Shown here piece by piece: positions 15,072 through 24,252 of a stretch of DNA of 64,000 nt. Position 1 is the first letter of the stretch. Each line of letters opens with the position of its first letter. This stretch comes from an uncultured Bacteroidales bacterium (GTDB lineage Bacteria; Bacteroidota; Bacteroidia; Bacteroidales; UBA932), in contig CAKUXR010000010.1 in the NCBI GenBank assembly GCA_934700615.1, forward strand, positions 1 to 64,000, given 5' to 3'. The position numbers and the translations under genes are program-made. The notes under the pieces are model-generated. The model ran no database searches and was not told the origin of the DNA. It worked only from the letters and a program-made list of their open reading frames with translations.

Positions 15072-16358
15072 ATGACACAGAAAAAATCAAACATCGTGGC
15101 CATCATTACAATGTGCTTCATCTTCGCGATGATCTCATTCGTGACCAATATGGCCGCACCTTTCGGAAACATCTGGAAAGGCCAGTACAGCTGGGCCGGC
15201 ATGATGGGTAACATGATGAACTTTGCTGCATATCTCTTCATGGGAATCCCTGCAGGAAAGATGCTTCTCAAGTATGGTTACAAGAAAACGACACTCGTTG
15301 CACTTGCAACAGGTTTCTTCGGTATGGTAATCCAGTGGATTTCAAGCCGTGCATTCCTCGGTGCATCTGCAATTTACGTATATCTTCTCGGCGCATTCGT
15401 CTGCGGATTCTGCGTATGTATGCTCAATACCGTTGTCAATCCTATGCTCAACATTCTCGGAGGCGGCGGAAACAAGGGTAACCAGTACATCCAGATCGGC
15501 GGTTCATTGAACTCACTCGCAGGAACATTGACCCCGCTCCTCGTAGGTGTTCTTATCGGAACTGTTACTGACAAGACAGCCATGAGCGACGTCGCTCCGC
15601 TTCTCTTCATCGCGATGGGTGTATTTGCGATTGCCTTCCTCATCATTTCAAGAGTGAACATTCCGGAGCCTGCAGCTGAAAGAAATTCAGTAAAATATGA
15701 GCACAGCCCTTGGAGCTTCCGTCACCTCGTTCTCGGTGTAGTTGCAATCTTCTTCTATGTCGGTGTTGAGGTAGGTATCCCTGCACAGATGATCTTCTAC
15801 TTCTCTGACACTACAGAGGCCGGTGCCGGTATCGCGGTCAACGGAGCTGCCATCGGTGGAGCCATCGCAGCAGTTTACTGGCTTCTCATGATGGTGGGCC
15901 GTATCTGCAGCTCATTCATCAGCGGAAAGGTAAGCACAAAGGTTCAGCTCACAGTTGTATCGACAGTAGCAATCATCTTCGTCATCATTGCCATTTTCCT
16001 CCCGAAGGACATTACCATGACAATGCCTGCATACAGCGTTGAGGACGGCTTTACTATGGCAGCAGGAGTTCCTGTGAAGGCTCTCTTCCTCGTGCTCTGC
16101 GGTCTTTGCACATCACTCATGTGGGGCGGTATCTTCAACCTCAGTACCGAGGGCCTCGGAAAATACACCGAGCAGGCTTCAGGTATCTTCATGATGATGG
16201 TTGTCGGCGGTGGCGTCATGCCTCTTATCCAGGACTTCCTCGCAAGCGCAGTAGGTTACATGGGCAGCTACTGGCTCGTAGTTGCGATGCTTGCATACAT
16301 CCTCTACTATGCTCTTGTAGGATGCAAGAATGTCAATCCTGAAATTCCAGTGGAATAA
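15072..16358 (+). CDS. MFS sugar transporter (glucose/galactose-fucose porter type)
   Basis: This 428-residue inner-membrane protein has about 12 hydrophobic segments and the look of the FucP/GluP branch of the major facilitator superfamily, which imports hexoses with protons. The start at ATG 15072 (MTQKKSNIVAIITMCFIF) is preferred over an upstream ATG at 15033. It lies 18 nt before a ROK glucokinase, and both follow the beta-glucan locus. The natural reading is uptake of free glucose released from the glucan, but other sugars cannot be excluded. Confidence 0.85.
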   Translation: MTQKKSNIVAIITMCFIFAMISFVTNMAAPFGNIWKGQYSWAGMMGNMMNFAAYLFMGIPAGKMLLKYGYKKTTLVALATGFFGMVIQWISSRAFLGASAIYVYLLGAFVCGFCVCMLNTVVNPMLNILGGGGNKGNQYIQIGGSLNSLAGTLTPLLVGVLIGTVTDKTAMSDVAPLLFIAMGVFAIAFLIISRVNIPEPAAERNSVKYEHSPWSFRHLVLGVVAIFFYVGVEVGIPAQMIFYFSDTTEAGAGIAVNGAAIGGAIAAVYWLLMMVGRICSSFISGKVSTKVQLTVVSTVAIIFVIIAIFLPKDITMTMPAYSVEDGFTMAAGVPVKALFLVLCGLCTSLMWGGIFNLSTEGLGKYTEQASGIFMMMVVGGGVMPLIQDFLASAVGYMGSYWLVVAMLAYILYYALVGCKNVNPEIPVE

Positions 16359-16376
16359 TATTTAATTTAATTGATT

Positions 16377-17345
16377 ATGAATAAGATGGATATGCCTTAT
16401 GTAGTTGGTGTGGATGTCGGTGGACAGACTACCAAGATAGGCGTTGTCGATATGCGCGGCCAGGTTCTGGCCCAGACAGTTATCCGTACCGACACTTATG
16501 GCGAGGTCGATCCTTACATCGACGAACTCGCTGAAGCTATCAACAAAGTGATTGCGGATGCAGGCGTTACCGGTCAGGTGCGCGGTATCGGAATGGGTAT
16601 TCCTAACGGAAACTACTATACCGGAGAAATCGAGAATGCAGTCAATCTCAAGTGGGGCAACAAGGGAACAGTTCCTGTCGCAAGCCTCCTGAAAGAGAAG
16701 ATGAACGGTATTCCTGTAGCTCTTACCAATGATGCCAATGCTGCTGCAATGGGTGAGATGACCTACGGCGCCGCACGCGGTATGAAGAACTTTATCATGA
16801 TTACCCTCGGCACAGGTGTCGGCAGCGGTATCGTCATCAATGGTGAGGTTGTCTATGGTCATGACGGCTTTGCAGGTGAGCTTGGCCATACCTGCGCCGT
16901 AAGACACAACGGCCGTCTCTGCAACTGCGGAAAGACAGGCTGCCTTGAAACCTATACCTCTGCGACAGGTGTTGCACGTACAGCCCGCGAGTGGCTCGAC
17001 ATGAGCAATGAGCCTTCTTCCCTCAGAAGTCTTGACAACATTTCTTCAAAGGATGTTTTCGAGGCTGCCAAGGAAGGTGACAAGCTCGCTCTCAAGATTT
17101 TCGAGTACACAGGAACAATCCTCGGACAGTCATTTGCTGATTTCATCGCTTTCAGCGCACCTGAGGCTATCGTCCTCTTCGGCGGTCTGGCACGTGCGAA
17201 GGAATTCCTCCGCGAGCCTATCGAAAGGTCAATGAATGCAAACGTTCTTCCTTTGTGGCGTGACAAGGTGAAGATCGTCTTCTCTCAGCTTAAGGAATCA
17301 GATGCCGCCATCCTCGGTGCATCTGCATTGGCTTGGGAACTCTAA
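16377..17345 (+). CDS. glk: ROK-family glucokinase
   Basis: This 322-residue cytoplasmic sugar kinase has the N-terminal phosphate loop (GVDVGGQTTKIGVVD, residues 11-25), the catalytic Asp119 in ALTNDANAA, and the ROK zinc signature His171 with Cys182, Cys184 and Cys189 (CNCGKTGCLE). There is no N-terminal HTH, so it is a kinase and not a ROK repressor. It should convert imported glucose to glucose 6-phosphate. It is co-transcribed with the MFS porter (18-nt gap) and followed by a strong terminator. The start could also be an ATG a few codons later, but 16377 fits the gene spacing. Confidence 0.9.
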   Translation: MNKMDMPYVVGVDVGGQTTKIGVVDMRGQVLAQTVIRTDTYGEVDPYIDELAEAINKVIADAGVTGQVRGIGMGIPNGNYYTGEIENAVNLKWGNKGTVPVASLLKEKMNGIPVALTNDANAAAMGEMTYGAARGMKNFIMITLGTGVGSGIVINGEVVYGHDGFAGELGHTCAVRHNGRLCNCGKTGCLETYTSATGVARTAREWLDMSNEPSSLRSLDNISSKDVFEAAKEGDKLALKIFEYTGTILGQSFADFIAFSAPEAIVLFGGLARAKEFLREPIERSMNANVLPLWRDKVKIVFSQLKESDAAILGASALAWEL

Positions 17346-17353
17346 AGATATTT

Positions 17354-17369
17354 GTCGGCGCAAGCCGAC
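17354..17369 (+). other. Small GNRA-type hairpin after glk
   Basis: GTCGGC-GCAA-GCCGAC, 8 nt after the stop codon. It may protect the mRNA end or assist the terminator that follows. Confidence 0.45.
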
Positions 17370-17383
17370 GGACAGAATAACTC

Positions 17384-17419
17384 AAACGGGATGCCGACGA
17401 TTTTGCCGGCATCCCGTTT
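17384..17419 (+). terminator. Terminator of the MFS-glk operon
   Basis: A perfect 13-bp stem, AAACGGGATGCCG (17384-17396) / CGGCATCCCGTTT (17407-17419). The stem's own last bases provide the T-run. Confidence 0.75.
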
Positions 17420-17648
17420 ACTTGTACTTGAATCTAACCTAATTGTTTGCTTTCATAAATGCCGTTTTCCGGAAGTCTTGCATGCGAAAACGGAAATTTC
17501 TGTAAGTTTTATGTGAAATGAACCAGTTTTGAACCGGATTGTTCCGTAGAGAACATTTATATTTACGTCCACATTACTACTTACTTGACTTGATTATGAA
17601 AAATGATTGGGACTGGCTGGACTCTGAAATCCGGTCAGTCCCAATTGG
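17420..17648. other. Intergenic region between convergent glk and truA
   Basis: The space between the convergent stop codons is 303 nt in all (17346-17648). Its right end holds a hairpin at 17604-17644 (TTGGGACTG with CAGTCCCAA), followed on the minus strand by a T-run, the likely truA terminator. A weak CCGTTTT/AAAACGG hairpin lies near 17463-17495. No gene is seen. Confidence 0.55.
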
Positions 17649-18431
17649 TTATATATTCGGATATTTCACTTCGGTGAGGAACAGCGCATGACCTGGGACG
17701 GACTGGCCAGCATCGGAACGTATACCTGCATTGACAAGTTCCTGAATCCATCCGGCAGGCTTCCGGCCGCGGCCGACCTCCAGCATTGACCCGACTACGG
17801 CTCTGACCATGTTCCTGAGGAACCTGTCGGCCCGTATCGTGAACACGAGATAGTCTCCGTCGGAGTAGGGATAGCCCATCATCGTCACGTGGTCAGGTTT
17901 CCAGTATTCCCAGCGCGCTTCGGTGACTGTGCAGATGGACGTCTTGTTGTTTCCGCCCACTTTTTCGAAGCACCTGAAATCATGCTCTCCGAACAGGAAT
18001 CCGCAGGCTTCGTTCATAGCTTCCAAATCCAGGTCGTACGGGCAAAAATGTGACCTTGACGCTATGAATGGATCTTTTTTTCTGTGTATGAAATATTTAT
18101 AGGCCCTGCTTTCGGCGTCGAATCTGGCATGAAAATCATCATTGGCCCTGAACACTTCATGTACGGCTATTCCGGCCGGTAACATGGCATTTAATTTGTA
18201 GCATAGCCAACCGGTCTCTGAAACGCGTGCAGACTCAGTTTCGAAGTGCGCCACGTAGTTTATCGCGTTCACTTTCGTGTCGGTACGCCCAGCACCGGTA
18301 ACCGTTATTTCTTCGTTCAGGAGAGTTGAAAGAACTTTCTGCAGGCTATCCTGGACTGAAGGGGCGTTTGACTGAATCTGCCAGCCCGAAAAGGCAGAGC
18401 CGTTGTATGACAAACGTATGCAGTATCTCAT
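17649..18431 (-). CDS. truA: tRNA pseudouridine(38-40) synthase TruA
   Basis: This 260-residue cytoplasmic enzyme isomerises uridines 38-40 in the tRNA anticodon arm. The family start LSYNGSAFSGWQIQ (7-20), the catalytic Asp51 in TGAGRTDTKVNA, and the late RADRFLRNMVRAVVGSM block are all visible. The reading frame continues 142 codons further upstream, but that part is antisense to moxR and has no TruA character; ATG at 18431 begins exactly at the family's first strand. The gene diverges from the Bat operon and has a -7 box at 18483-18490. Confidence 0.95.
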   Translation of the reverse strand: MRYCIRLSYNGSAFSGWQIQSNAPSVQDSLQKVLSTLLNEEITVTGAGRTDTKVNAINYVAHFETESARVSETGWLCYKLNAMLPAGIAVHEVFRANDDFHARFDAESRAYKYFIHRKKDPFIASRSHFCPYDLDLEAMNEACGFLFGEHDFRCFEKVGGNNKTSICTVTEARWEYWKPDHVTMMGYPYSDGDYLVFTIRADRFLRNMVRAVVGSMLEVGRGRKPAGWIQELVNAGIRSDAGQSVPGHALFLTEVKYPNI

Positions 18432-18482
18432 GTAGTTGCTGTTTTTTATCTGTACTGAGACCGGAAAAATGGTCTGCGGACA

Positions 18483-18490
18483 CAAAGATA
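18483..18490 (-). promoter_or_regulatory. -7 box of the truA promoter
   Basis: The minus strand reads a perfect TATCTTTG here, about 52 nt before the truA ATG. No good -33 TTTG is found at the usual distance, so the site is only partly supported. Confidence 0.4.
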
Positions 18491-18539
18491 ATAAATCTGC
18501 CGCTGCCTGACGTGTTGTGAAATTTAAAATTATACAATA

Positions 18540-19532
18540 ATGGAAAGTGTTAATATTAAAGAACTCAATGAGCGCATCCAGCGTGAGAGCTCTTTCGTTG
18601 ACCTTCTTTCGATGGAGATGGGCAAGGTCATTGTGGGACAGAAGCAGCTTATCGAGAATCTGCTCATAGGGCTGCTCGCTAATGGCCATATCCTTCTCGA
18701 AGGTGTGCCTGGACTTGCCAAGACATTGGCTATCAATACACTCGCTCAGGCTGTGAGCGCAAAATTCAGCCGAATCCAGTTTACTCCGGACTTGCTTCCT
18801 GCCGATGTACTGGGAACATTGATTTACTCCCAGAAGAACGAGCAGTTCGAGGTCCACAAGGGTCCTATCTTCGCGAACTTCGTGCTCGCGGATGAAATCA
18901 ACCGTTCTCCTGCCAAGGTCCAGTCGGCTCTTCTCGAGGCGATGCAGGAGCGTCAGGTGACCATCGGTGAGGAGACCTTCAAACTGCCGGAGCCTTTCCT
19001 TGTGATGGCGACCCAGAACCCTATAGAGCAGGAGGGAACTTATCCGCTTCCTGAGGCCCAGGTGGACCGTTTTATGCTGAAAGTCGTGGTCTCATATCCT
19101 AAAAAGGAAGAGGAGCGTCAGATTATCCGCATGAACAATACGGGAGAATTCCCTAAGGCCCAGCCGGTCGTATCCCCGGAGGATATCGTCCGTGCCCGTC
19201 AGGTTGTCCGTGACGTATATATGGATGAGAAAATCGAGAAATATATCGTGGACATCGTTTATGCCACAAGAACTCCTGCTGATTACAATCTCAAGGACCT
19301 TTCCGGCCTGATTTCATATGGAGCGTCACCTCGTGCCAGCATTTCATTGGCAATGGCTGCGAAGGCTTACGCTTTCATAAAGAGAAGAGGATATGTGATT
19401 CCTGAGGATGTGCGTGCGGTATGCAACGAGGTTCTCCGTCATCGTATCGGACTTACGTATGAAGCTGAGGCTGAGAATATTACCACGGAGAACATTATTT
19501 CTCAGGTACTCAACGCAGTGATTGTTCCTTAA
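18540..19532 (+). CDS. moxR: MoxR-family AAA+ ATPase of the Bat operon
   Basis: This 330-residue AAA+ ATPase is thought to act as a chaperone for von Willebrand-type proteins encoded downstream. Walker A is GVPGLAKT (55-62), Walker B FVLADE (114-119) followed by INRSPAKVQSALLEAMQE, and sensor 1 lies in the MATQNPIEQEGTYPLPEAQ block typical of MoxR. It is the first gene of a run of seven Bat-type genes (18540-26874) with short gaps. I saw no clear promoter; the 108-nt gap to truA should hold it. Confidence 0.95.
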   Translation: MESVNIKELNERIQRESSFVDLLSMEMGKVIVGQKQLIENLLIGLLANGHILLEGVPGLAKTLAINTLAQAVSAKFSRIQFTPDLLPADVLGTLIYSQKNEQFEVHKGPIFANFVLADEINRSPAKVQSALLEAMQERQVTIGEETFKLPEPFLVMATQNPIEQEGTYPLPEAQVDRFMLKVVVSYPKKEEERQIIRMNNTGEFPKAQPVVSPEDIVRARQVVRDVYMDEKIEKYIVDIVYATRTPADYNLKDLSGLISYGASPRASISLAMAAKAYAFIKRRGYVIPEDVRAVCNEVLRHRIGLTYEAEAENITTENIISQVLNAVIVP

Positions 19533-19569
19533 TGCGCAGTCCTCGTAAAACTGGTGAAAATCGAATAAT

Positions 19570-20457
19570 ATGGACCAGAATGCAAGTGACCTGCTGAAAA
19601 AAGTCAGGAAAATTGAAATCAAGACAAGGGCTCTCTCGCATCAGATATTTGCGGGAGAGTACCATTCTGCTTTCAAAGGACGTGGTATGGCTTTCAGTGA
19701 GGTCCGCGAATACCAGTACGGCGACGACGTGAGGAACATGGACTGGAACGTAACTGCCAGGCTGAGAGCTCCTTATGTAAAAGTGTTCGAGGAAGAGCGA
19801 GAAATGACTGTCATGCTTCTCATTGACATCAGCCGCTCCGGCTTCTTCGGCACTGTAGGAGGGACCAAGCGTGACATGCTGGCCGAGATAGCCGCCGTGC
19901 TTTCATTTTCGGCGATTATCAACAACGACAAAGTCGGAGCCCTGTTTTTCAGTGACCGGGTGGAAAAGTTCATTCCTCCACGAAAGGGCCGCAGCCATCT
20001 GCTCCGCATCATCCGCGAAATCATCGAACTGAAACCGGAATCATCCGGAACAAACATAAGCGAGGCGCTCAGGTTCCTTACCAATGCCATAAAGCAGAAA
20101 TGTACGGCCTTCCTCCTGTCCGACATGATGGACACGGACGAAGACGGGACTCCGAGATACGAAGACGCGATAAAAGTGGCCGTGAACAGGCATGACCTGT
20201 CGGTCATAAGGGTTTTCGACCCGCGCGAAAGGACGATTCCGGACATCGGTCTTGTCAATGTCAAAGACTCCGAGACAGGACAGACTGCCTGGATCAATAC
20301 CGCAAGCGCGAAAGTCCGCCGGGAATATGCGGCTGCCGCAGAGCGGTCTGAGGCCAATGCCGTGAAACTTTTCCGCAGGTATCAGATCGACAATGTGGCG
20401 ATTTCGACCGGAAGTGATTACGTCAAGAGTCTTATGGCCTTTTTTGACAACAGATAA
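19570..20457 (+). CDS. DUF58-family protein with von Willebrand A-like fold
   Basis: This 295-residue protein carries the DUF58 core (GRGMAFSEVREYQYGDDVRNMDWN, about 37-60) and a vWA-like part with a DxSxS metal motif (Asp86, Ser88, Ser90 in LIDISRS). It has no signal peptide or membrane helix, so it should be cytoplasmic. Such proteins always follow moxR in Bat operons and are taken to be the ATPase's partner. It is separated from moxR by 37 nt and from the next gene by 2 nt. Confidence 0.92.
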   Translation: MDQNASDLLKKVRKIEIKTRALSHQIFAGEYHSAFKGRGMAFSEVREYQYGDDVRNMDWNVTARLRAPYVKVFEEEREMTVMLLIDISRSGFFGTVGGTKRDMLAEIAAVLSFSAIINNDKVGALFFSDRVEKFIPPRKGRSHLLRIIREIIELKPESSGTNISEALRFLTNAIKQKCTAFLLSDMMDTDEDGTPRYEDAIKVAVNRHDLSVIRVFDPRERTIPDIGLVNVKDSETGQTAWINTASAKVRREYAAAAERSEANAVKLFRRYQIDNVAISTGSDYVKSLMAFFDNR

Positions 20458-20459
20458 TT

Positions 20460-21449
20460 ATGAAGAGGATATTGATGGCATTGGTCACATCGTGCATTTT
20501 GGCGGTGTTGACATCTGCCCGAGAAAGAGAATATGATCCGGCTGTTCATCCGGGTATTGTCCCGTCAGGAGAAGCCTTTCTGGAACAGTTGCAGAAAAGG
20601 GATTCTGTCCTGATAGCTGACCAGCTCCGATATGGTTTCCGTCTTGAGAACGTCAAGGCAGGTACCGTATTGGGTCTTCCTGACCTCTCGAAAGGTGTCA
20701 TGGACAGCATTGAGCTGGTCCGCGACTGGAAGATTGATACCCTGAAAATCAGGAGAAAGACTCAGGAGATGAACCTCGAGGGCAGTTTCGTCATAACCTC
20801 ATTCGATGAAGGAAAATACGAACTTCCGGACATCGCCGTCCAGAGGACTACGCCTGACGGAAAAATCGACACCCTGCTTTTCGCAGGAAAGGACCTTGAG
20901 GTTTTGTCAATGCCGGTAGATACTACCACTTTCAAGCCTCACGACATCAAGGGCCAGATCCGTTACCCTCTGACATTCAAGGAAATCCTTCCATATATCA
21001 TTGGCATACAGCTCCTTGCCATGATTACAATCCTTGTCGTTTCTCTGCTTAAGATGCGCAAGAAGAATGAATCCGGAGAAGGCGGCGTGAAAGAGCCGGC
21101 TTACATCGTGGCGCTCAAGAAACTCGACAAGTTCCGCGGAAACAAACTTTGGGAACCTGAAAAACAAAAGCAGTTCTATAGCGGTGTGACGGATGTCCTC
21201 CGTGAATATATCGCGGCGAGATTCGGTGTCGGAGCCATGGAAATGACGACTGCAGAAATATTCGAGGGCCTGAAAGACAAGGAGATACCTCAGGAGATAA
21301 TGGAAGAGACCAGAAATCTTTTCGTCACGTCCGACCTTGTGAAGTTCGCCAAGATGACGGTTTCCGACGATGAAAATGTGAAAGCTGTCCCGTCTGCCGT
21401 AAGGTTCGTGACAACTACTTGGAAATCAGAAGAAGAGGAGGAGAAATAA
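20460..21449 (+). CDS. Bat-operon membrane protein (DUF4381-like)
   Basis: This 329-residue protein has an N-terminal signal-like segment (1-20), a periplasmic beta-rich domain, one membrane helix (about 178-200: ILPYIIGIQLLAMITILVVSLL) and a cytoplasmic C-terminal helical domain ending in an acidic tail. Its place between the DUF58 gene and batA and its layout match the DUF4381-type protein of Bat operons. The function is unknown beyond an assumed role in the Bat envelope complex. It overlaps none of its neighbours but is spaced by only 1-2 nt, so translation is probably coupled. Confidence 0.75.
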   Translation: MKRILMALVTSCILAVLTSAREREYDPAVHPGIVPSGEAFLEQLQKRDSVLIADQLRYGFRLENVKAGTVLGLPDLSKGVMDSIELVRDWKIDTLKIRRKTQEMNLEGSFVITSFDEGKYELPDIAVQRTTPDGKIDTLLFAGKDLEVLSMPVDTTTFKPHDIKGQIRYPLTFKEILPYIIGIQLLAMITILVVSLLKMRKKNESGEGGVKEPAYIVALKKLDKFRGNKLWEPEKQKQFYSGVTDVLREYIAARFGVGAMEMTTAEIFEGLKDKEIPQEIMEETRNLFVTSDLVKFAKMTVSDDENVKAVPSAVRFVTTTWKSEEEEEK

Positions 21450-21450
21450 T

Positions 21451-22437
21451 ATGTTTTTCGAATATCCGCATCTGCTGTGGCTGCTGGTCATTCCTGCATT
21501 GCTCATTGTTCATTACATCTATTTGGAGCTTTGCGGAAGGCGACCTCACCTCAGAGTGTCAGACATAAGATACTGGAAAGCCGGCGGCAACTCCGTTTTG
21601 GCATACCTGAGACATGCTCCGATGCTGCTGCGGACTGTTGCACTGTCGATGATAATCATCGCAATCGCCAGACCGCGTTCGTCCAGCAAGATGGACAAAA
21701 TCGACACTGAAGGCATTGACATAGTCCTTGCGATGGACGTTTCCACCAGTATGCTCGCAAGGGACTTCACTCCGGACAGGATCAGCGCGGCCAAAGACAT
21801 CGCGATAGAGTTCATTTCGCAGCGTCCTTCAGACCGCATCGGTATTGTGGTTTTCGCAGGTGAGAGTTACACCCAGTGCCCGCTGACGACTGACCGTGCG
21901 ACATTGATAAATCTCATGAAGGAGATTCAGACCGGACTCATCGAGGATGGAACTGCGATAGGAAACGGACTGGCGACGGCTGTTGCCAGAATGCAGGGCT
22001 CGGATGCAAAGAGCCGTGTGGTCATACTTCTTACTGATGGCGTGAACAACAGGGGAGAGATTACCCCTCAGACAGCTGCGGACATCGCAAAGACTTATGG
22101 CATAAGGGTTTATACAATCGGTGTGGGCGCAAATGGCACTGCACCTTATCCTGTGATTACTCCGTGGGGCGTACAGATGCAGGATGTGGAAGTGGAAATC
22201 GACGAGGACCTTCTCAAGGGCATTGCGGAAACCACTGGAGGACGATATTTCCGTGCAACCGACAATACGAAGCTTTCGGAGATTTATTCTGAAATCAACA
22301 AGATGGAAAAGGCGCGCACTACCATTGACAGTTTTCCTGTATATAAGGAACTTTTCATGGACTTCGCCCTTGTGGCATTGATCTGTCTCCTTCTTGAAGT
22401 GGTGTTCAATGCGTTTATATTGAAGAGGTTGCCGTAA
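21451..22437 (+). CDS. batA: BatA, vWA-domain membrane protein
   Basis: This 328-residue protein has two N-terminal membrane helices (about 9-27 and 56-73), a periplasmic vWA domain with a complete MIDAS (Asp96-x-Ser98-x-Ser100 in LAMDVSTSM, a later TTDRAT Thr, and LTDGVNNRG), and a C-terminal membrane helix (about 306-325). Bat proteins were named for aerotolerance in Bacteroides fragilis, where they form envelope complexes. It is followed 12 nt later by batB, with which it shares the same layout. Confidence 0.93.
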   Translation: MFFEYPHLLWLLVIPALLIVHYIYLELCGRRPHLRVSDIRYWKAGGNSVLAYLRHAPMLLRTVALSMIIIAIARPRSSSKMDKIDTEGIDIVLAMDVSTSMLARDFTPDRISAAKDIAIEFISQRPSDRIGIVVFAGESYTQCPLTTDRATLINLMKEIQTGLIEDGTAIGNGLATAVARMQGSDAKSRVVILLTDGVNNRGEITPQTAADIAKTYGIRVYTIGVGANGTAPYPVITPWGVQMQDVEVEIDEDLLKGIAETTGGRYFRATDNTKLSEIYSEINKMEKARTTIDSFPVYKELFMDFALVALICLLLEVVFNAFILKRLP

Positions 22438-22449
22438 AAACGAAGCGTT

Positions 22450-23457
22450 ATGATTTATTTTGCACAAGCACAATATCTTTTTCTCCTGCTGCTCGTTCCG
22501 GTTTTCCCGGTGCTTTACGGGCTGATGCAGTACAGACGTAAGCGGAGGATCCGCAAGTTCGGCGACGAGAAACTTGTCAATGAACTTATGCCGTCCCGTT
22601 CGCGTACCAAAGGATGGGTGCGTAACATCCTCTTTTCATTGGCCTTCATGTTCTTCGTAATCGGTCTTTCCCGTCCGCAGATGGGTGCGAAACTGAAGGA
22701 ACATCAGAGCAAGGGGGCCGAGGTCATGATTGCTTTGGACGTTTCCAACTCGATGCTGGCCAGGGATTATTCTCCGAACCGTCTTGAGCGTGCGAAACTG
22801 GCCATTTCCAGACTTGTGGACAAGCTCGACGGTGACAGGGTAGGTCTGGTACTCTTTGCTGGAACCTCCTTCGTGCAGCTTCCGATTACCACTGACTATG
22901 TTTCGGCCAAGATGTTTCTCGGGAACATTTCCACGGAGTCGATACCCGTCCAGGGTACTGCAATCGGCGATGCTATAAATACTTGCATCAGAAGTTTCAG
23001 CGCACAGAGCGAGAAGAGCCGTGCGATAATCGTGATTACCGACGGAGAAAACCATGAAGATGACCCTGTGGCTGCTGCAAAACAGGCTGCCGACATGGGA
23101 ATCATGGTCTATACGATAGGTGTAGGTTCTCAGCAGGGACAGCCGATTCCGATGAAAAACGGGCTTCTGAAAGATTCCAAAGGCAATATTGTCGTTACCA
23201 AGCTGGATGAAAACACTCTGAAGGAAATTGCGAAGGCCGGAAACGGGGCCTATGTCCATGCCGGCAACGACGAATTCGGACTGAATCCCGTCATCAATGA
23301 CATAAGGAAGTTGGATGAGGAAGAGTTCAAGTCCATTGTTTTCGAAGAATATGATGAGCAGTTCATGTATTTCTTCGCGATAGCATTGGGCCTGCTTGTG
23401 ATACAGATGCTGATAGGAGAGCGCAAGGTGCTGCGTCATCTCTTTGATAAAAAATAG
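22450..23457 (+). CDS. batB: BatB, vWA-domain membrane protein
   Basis: This 335-residue paralogue of BatA has helices at about 8-27 and 57-73, a MIDAS at Asp97-x-Ser99-x-Ser101 (IALDVSNSM), ITDGENHEDDP, and a final helix at about 309-325. The long basic stretch after the first helix (QYRRKRRIRKFGDEK) fits the cytoplasmic loop of the family. It lies 5 nt before batC. Confidence 0.93.
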   Translation: MIYFAQAQYLFLLLLVPVFPVLYGLMQYRRKRRIRKFGDEKLVNELMPSRSRTKGWVRNILFSLAFMFFVIGLSRPQMGAKLKEHQSKGAEVMIALDVSNSMLARDYSPNRLERAKLAISRLVDKLDGDRVGLVLFAGTSFVQLPITTDYVSAKMFLGNISTESIPVQGTAIGDAINTCIRSFSAQSEKSRAIIVITDGENHEDDPVAAAKQAADMGIMVYTIGVGSQQGQPIPMKNGLLKDSKGNIVVTKLDENTLKEIAKAGNGAYVHAGNDEFGLNPVINDIRKLDEEEFKSIVFEEYDEQFMYFFAIALGLLVIQMLIGERKVLRHLFDKK

Positions 23458-23462
23458 GTAAG

Positions 23463-24248
23463 ATGAAGATTCTCAGATATATGCTGGTTTTGTCAATGCT
23501 GCTGTCCGTGGCATTGACGGCTTCCGCGCAGGTCGACAGACACGACGTGCGTGCGGGAAACCGCAAGTTCAGGAAGGACAACTGGAAGGAAGCGGACATT
23601 TCCTACAGGAAGGCTCTTGTGAAGGATTCCACCTCCGTGGCGGCCAACTACAATCTGGCCAACACCTTGTACCGTCAGGAAAATTATGAGGAAGCGGAGA
23701 AACTGATGAAGAAGATCGGGGACAATGCTTCTGCAAGTGCCAATGCTGCTGATTACTGGTACAATACAGGAGATATCGCAATCGCCAAGAAAGACTGGCA
23801 GGGTGCTGTCAATGCCTTCAAGGAGGCTCTCCTGAAGAATCCTTCCGACATGGATGCGAAAGAGAATTACATCTATGCGAAGAAGATGCTGGAAAACCAG
23901 CAGAAGAACGGGGGCAGCAACGGGGACGGTCAGGACAACAAGGACCAGAACAATCAGAATCAGGACCAGAATCAGAACGGTCAGGATCAGAACAAAGATC
24001 AGAATAATGACCAGAACAAGGACGGTCAGAACAAGGATCAGAACCAGAACCAAAATCAGAATAACGATCAGGGTAATGGCGGTCAGCAGCCTCAGCAGGG
24101 GCAACAGGGCCAGGAAGGGAAAATTTCTCCTCAGCAGGCCCAGCAGATGTTGAGGGCTATCCAGGCCAAAGAGAAAGAAACTCAGGATAAAGTCAATAAA
24201 GAAAAGGCTGACGCATTGAAGTCAAGACAGAAAGAAAAGAACTGGTAG
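23463..24248 (+). CDS. batC: BatC, secreted TPR protein with a Q/N/D-rich tail
   Basis: This 261-residue protein has a signal peptide (1-22, ending TASAQ), two or three TPR repeats (about 30-140) and a low-complexity Gln/Asn/Asp/Lys/Gly segment (about 150-215), then a charged C-terminal helix. It likely lies in the periplasm and bridges Bat partners through its TPRs. The repetitive CAGAAC-type DNA of the tail creates long open frames on both strands that are not genes. It ends 4 nt before the BatD-BatE gene. Confidence 0.9.
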   Translation: MKILRYMLVLSMLLSVALTASAQVDRHDVRAGNRKFRKDNWKEADISYRKALVKDSTSVAANYNLANTLYRQENYEEAEKLMKKIGDNASASANAADYWYNTGDIAIAKKDWQGAVNAFKEALLKNPSDMDAKENYIYAKKMLENQQKNGGSNGDGQDNKDQNNQNQDQNQNGQDQNKDQNNDQNKDGQNKDQNQNQNQNNDQGNGGQQPQQGQQGQEGKISPQQAQQMLRAIQAKEKETQDKVNKEKADALKSRQKEKNW

Positions 24249-24252
24249 GATT

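Noticed and set aside
18432..18857. N-terminal extension of truA
   Set aside because: It is antisense to moxR and has no TruA sequence; the ATG at 18431 matches the family start.
23493..24104. Long minus-strand ORF opposite batC (Leu/Val/Ile-rich)
   Set aside because: It is a shadow of the Gln/Asn/Asp-rich coding repeat; BatC on the plus strand is the real gene.
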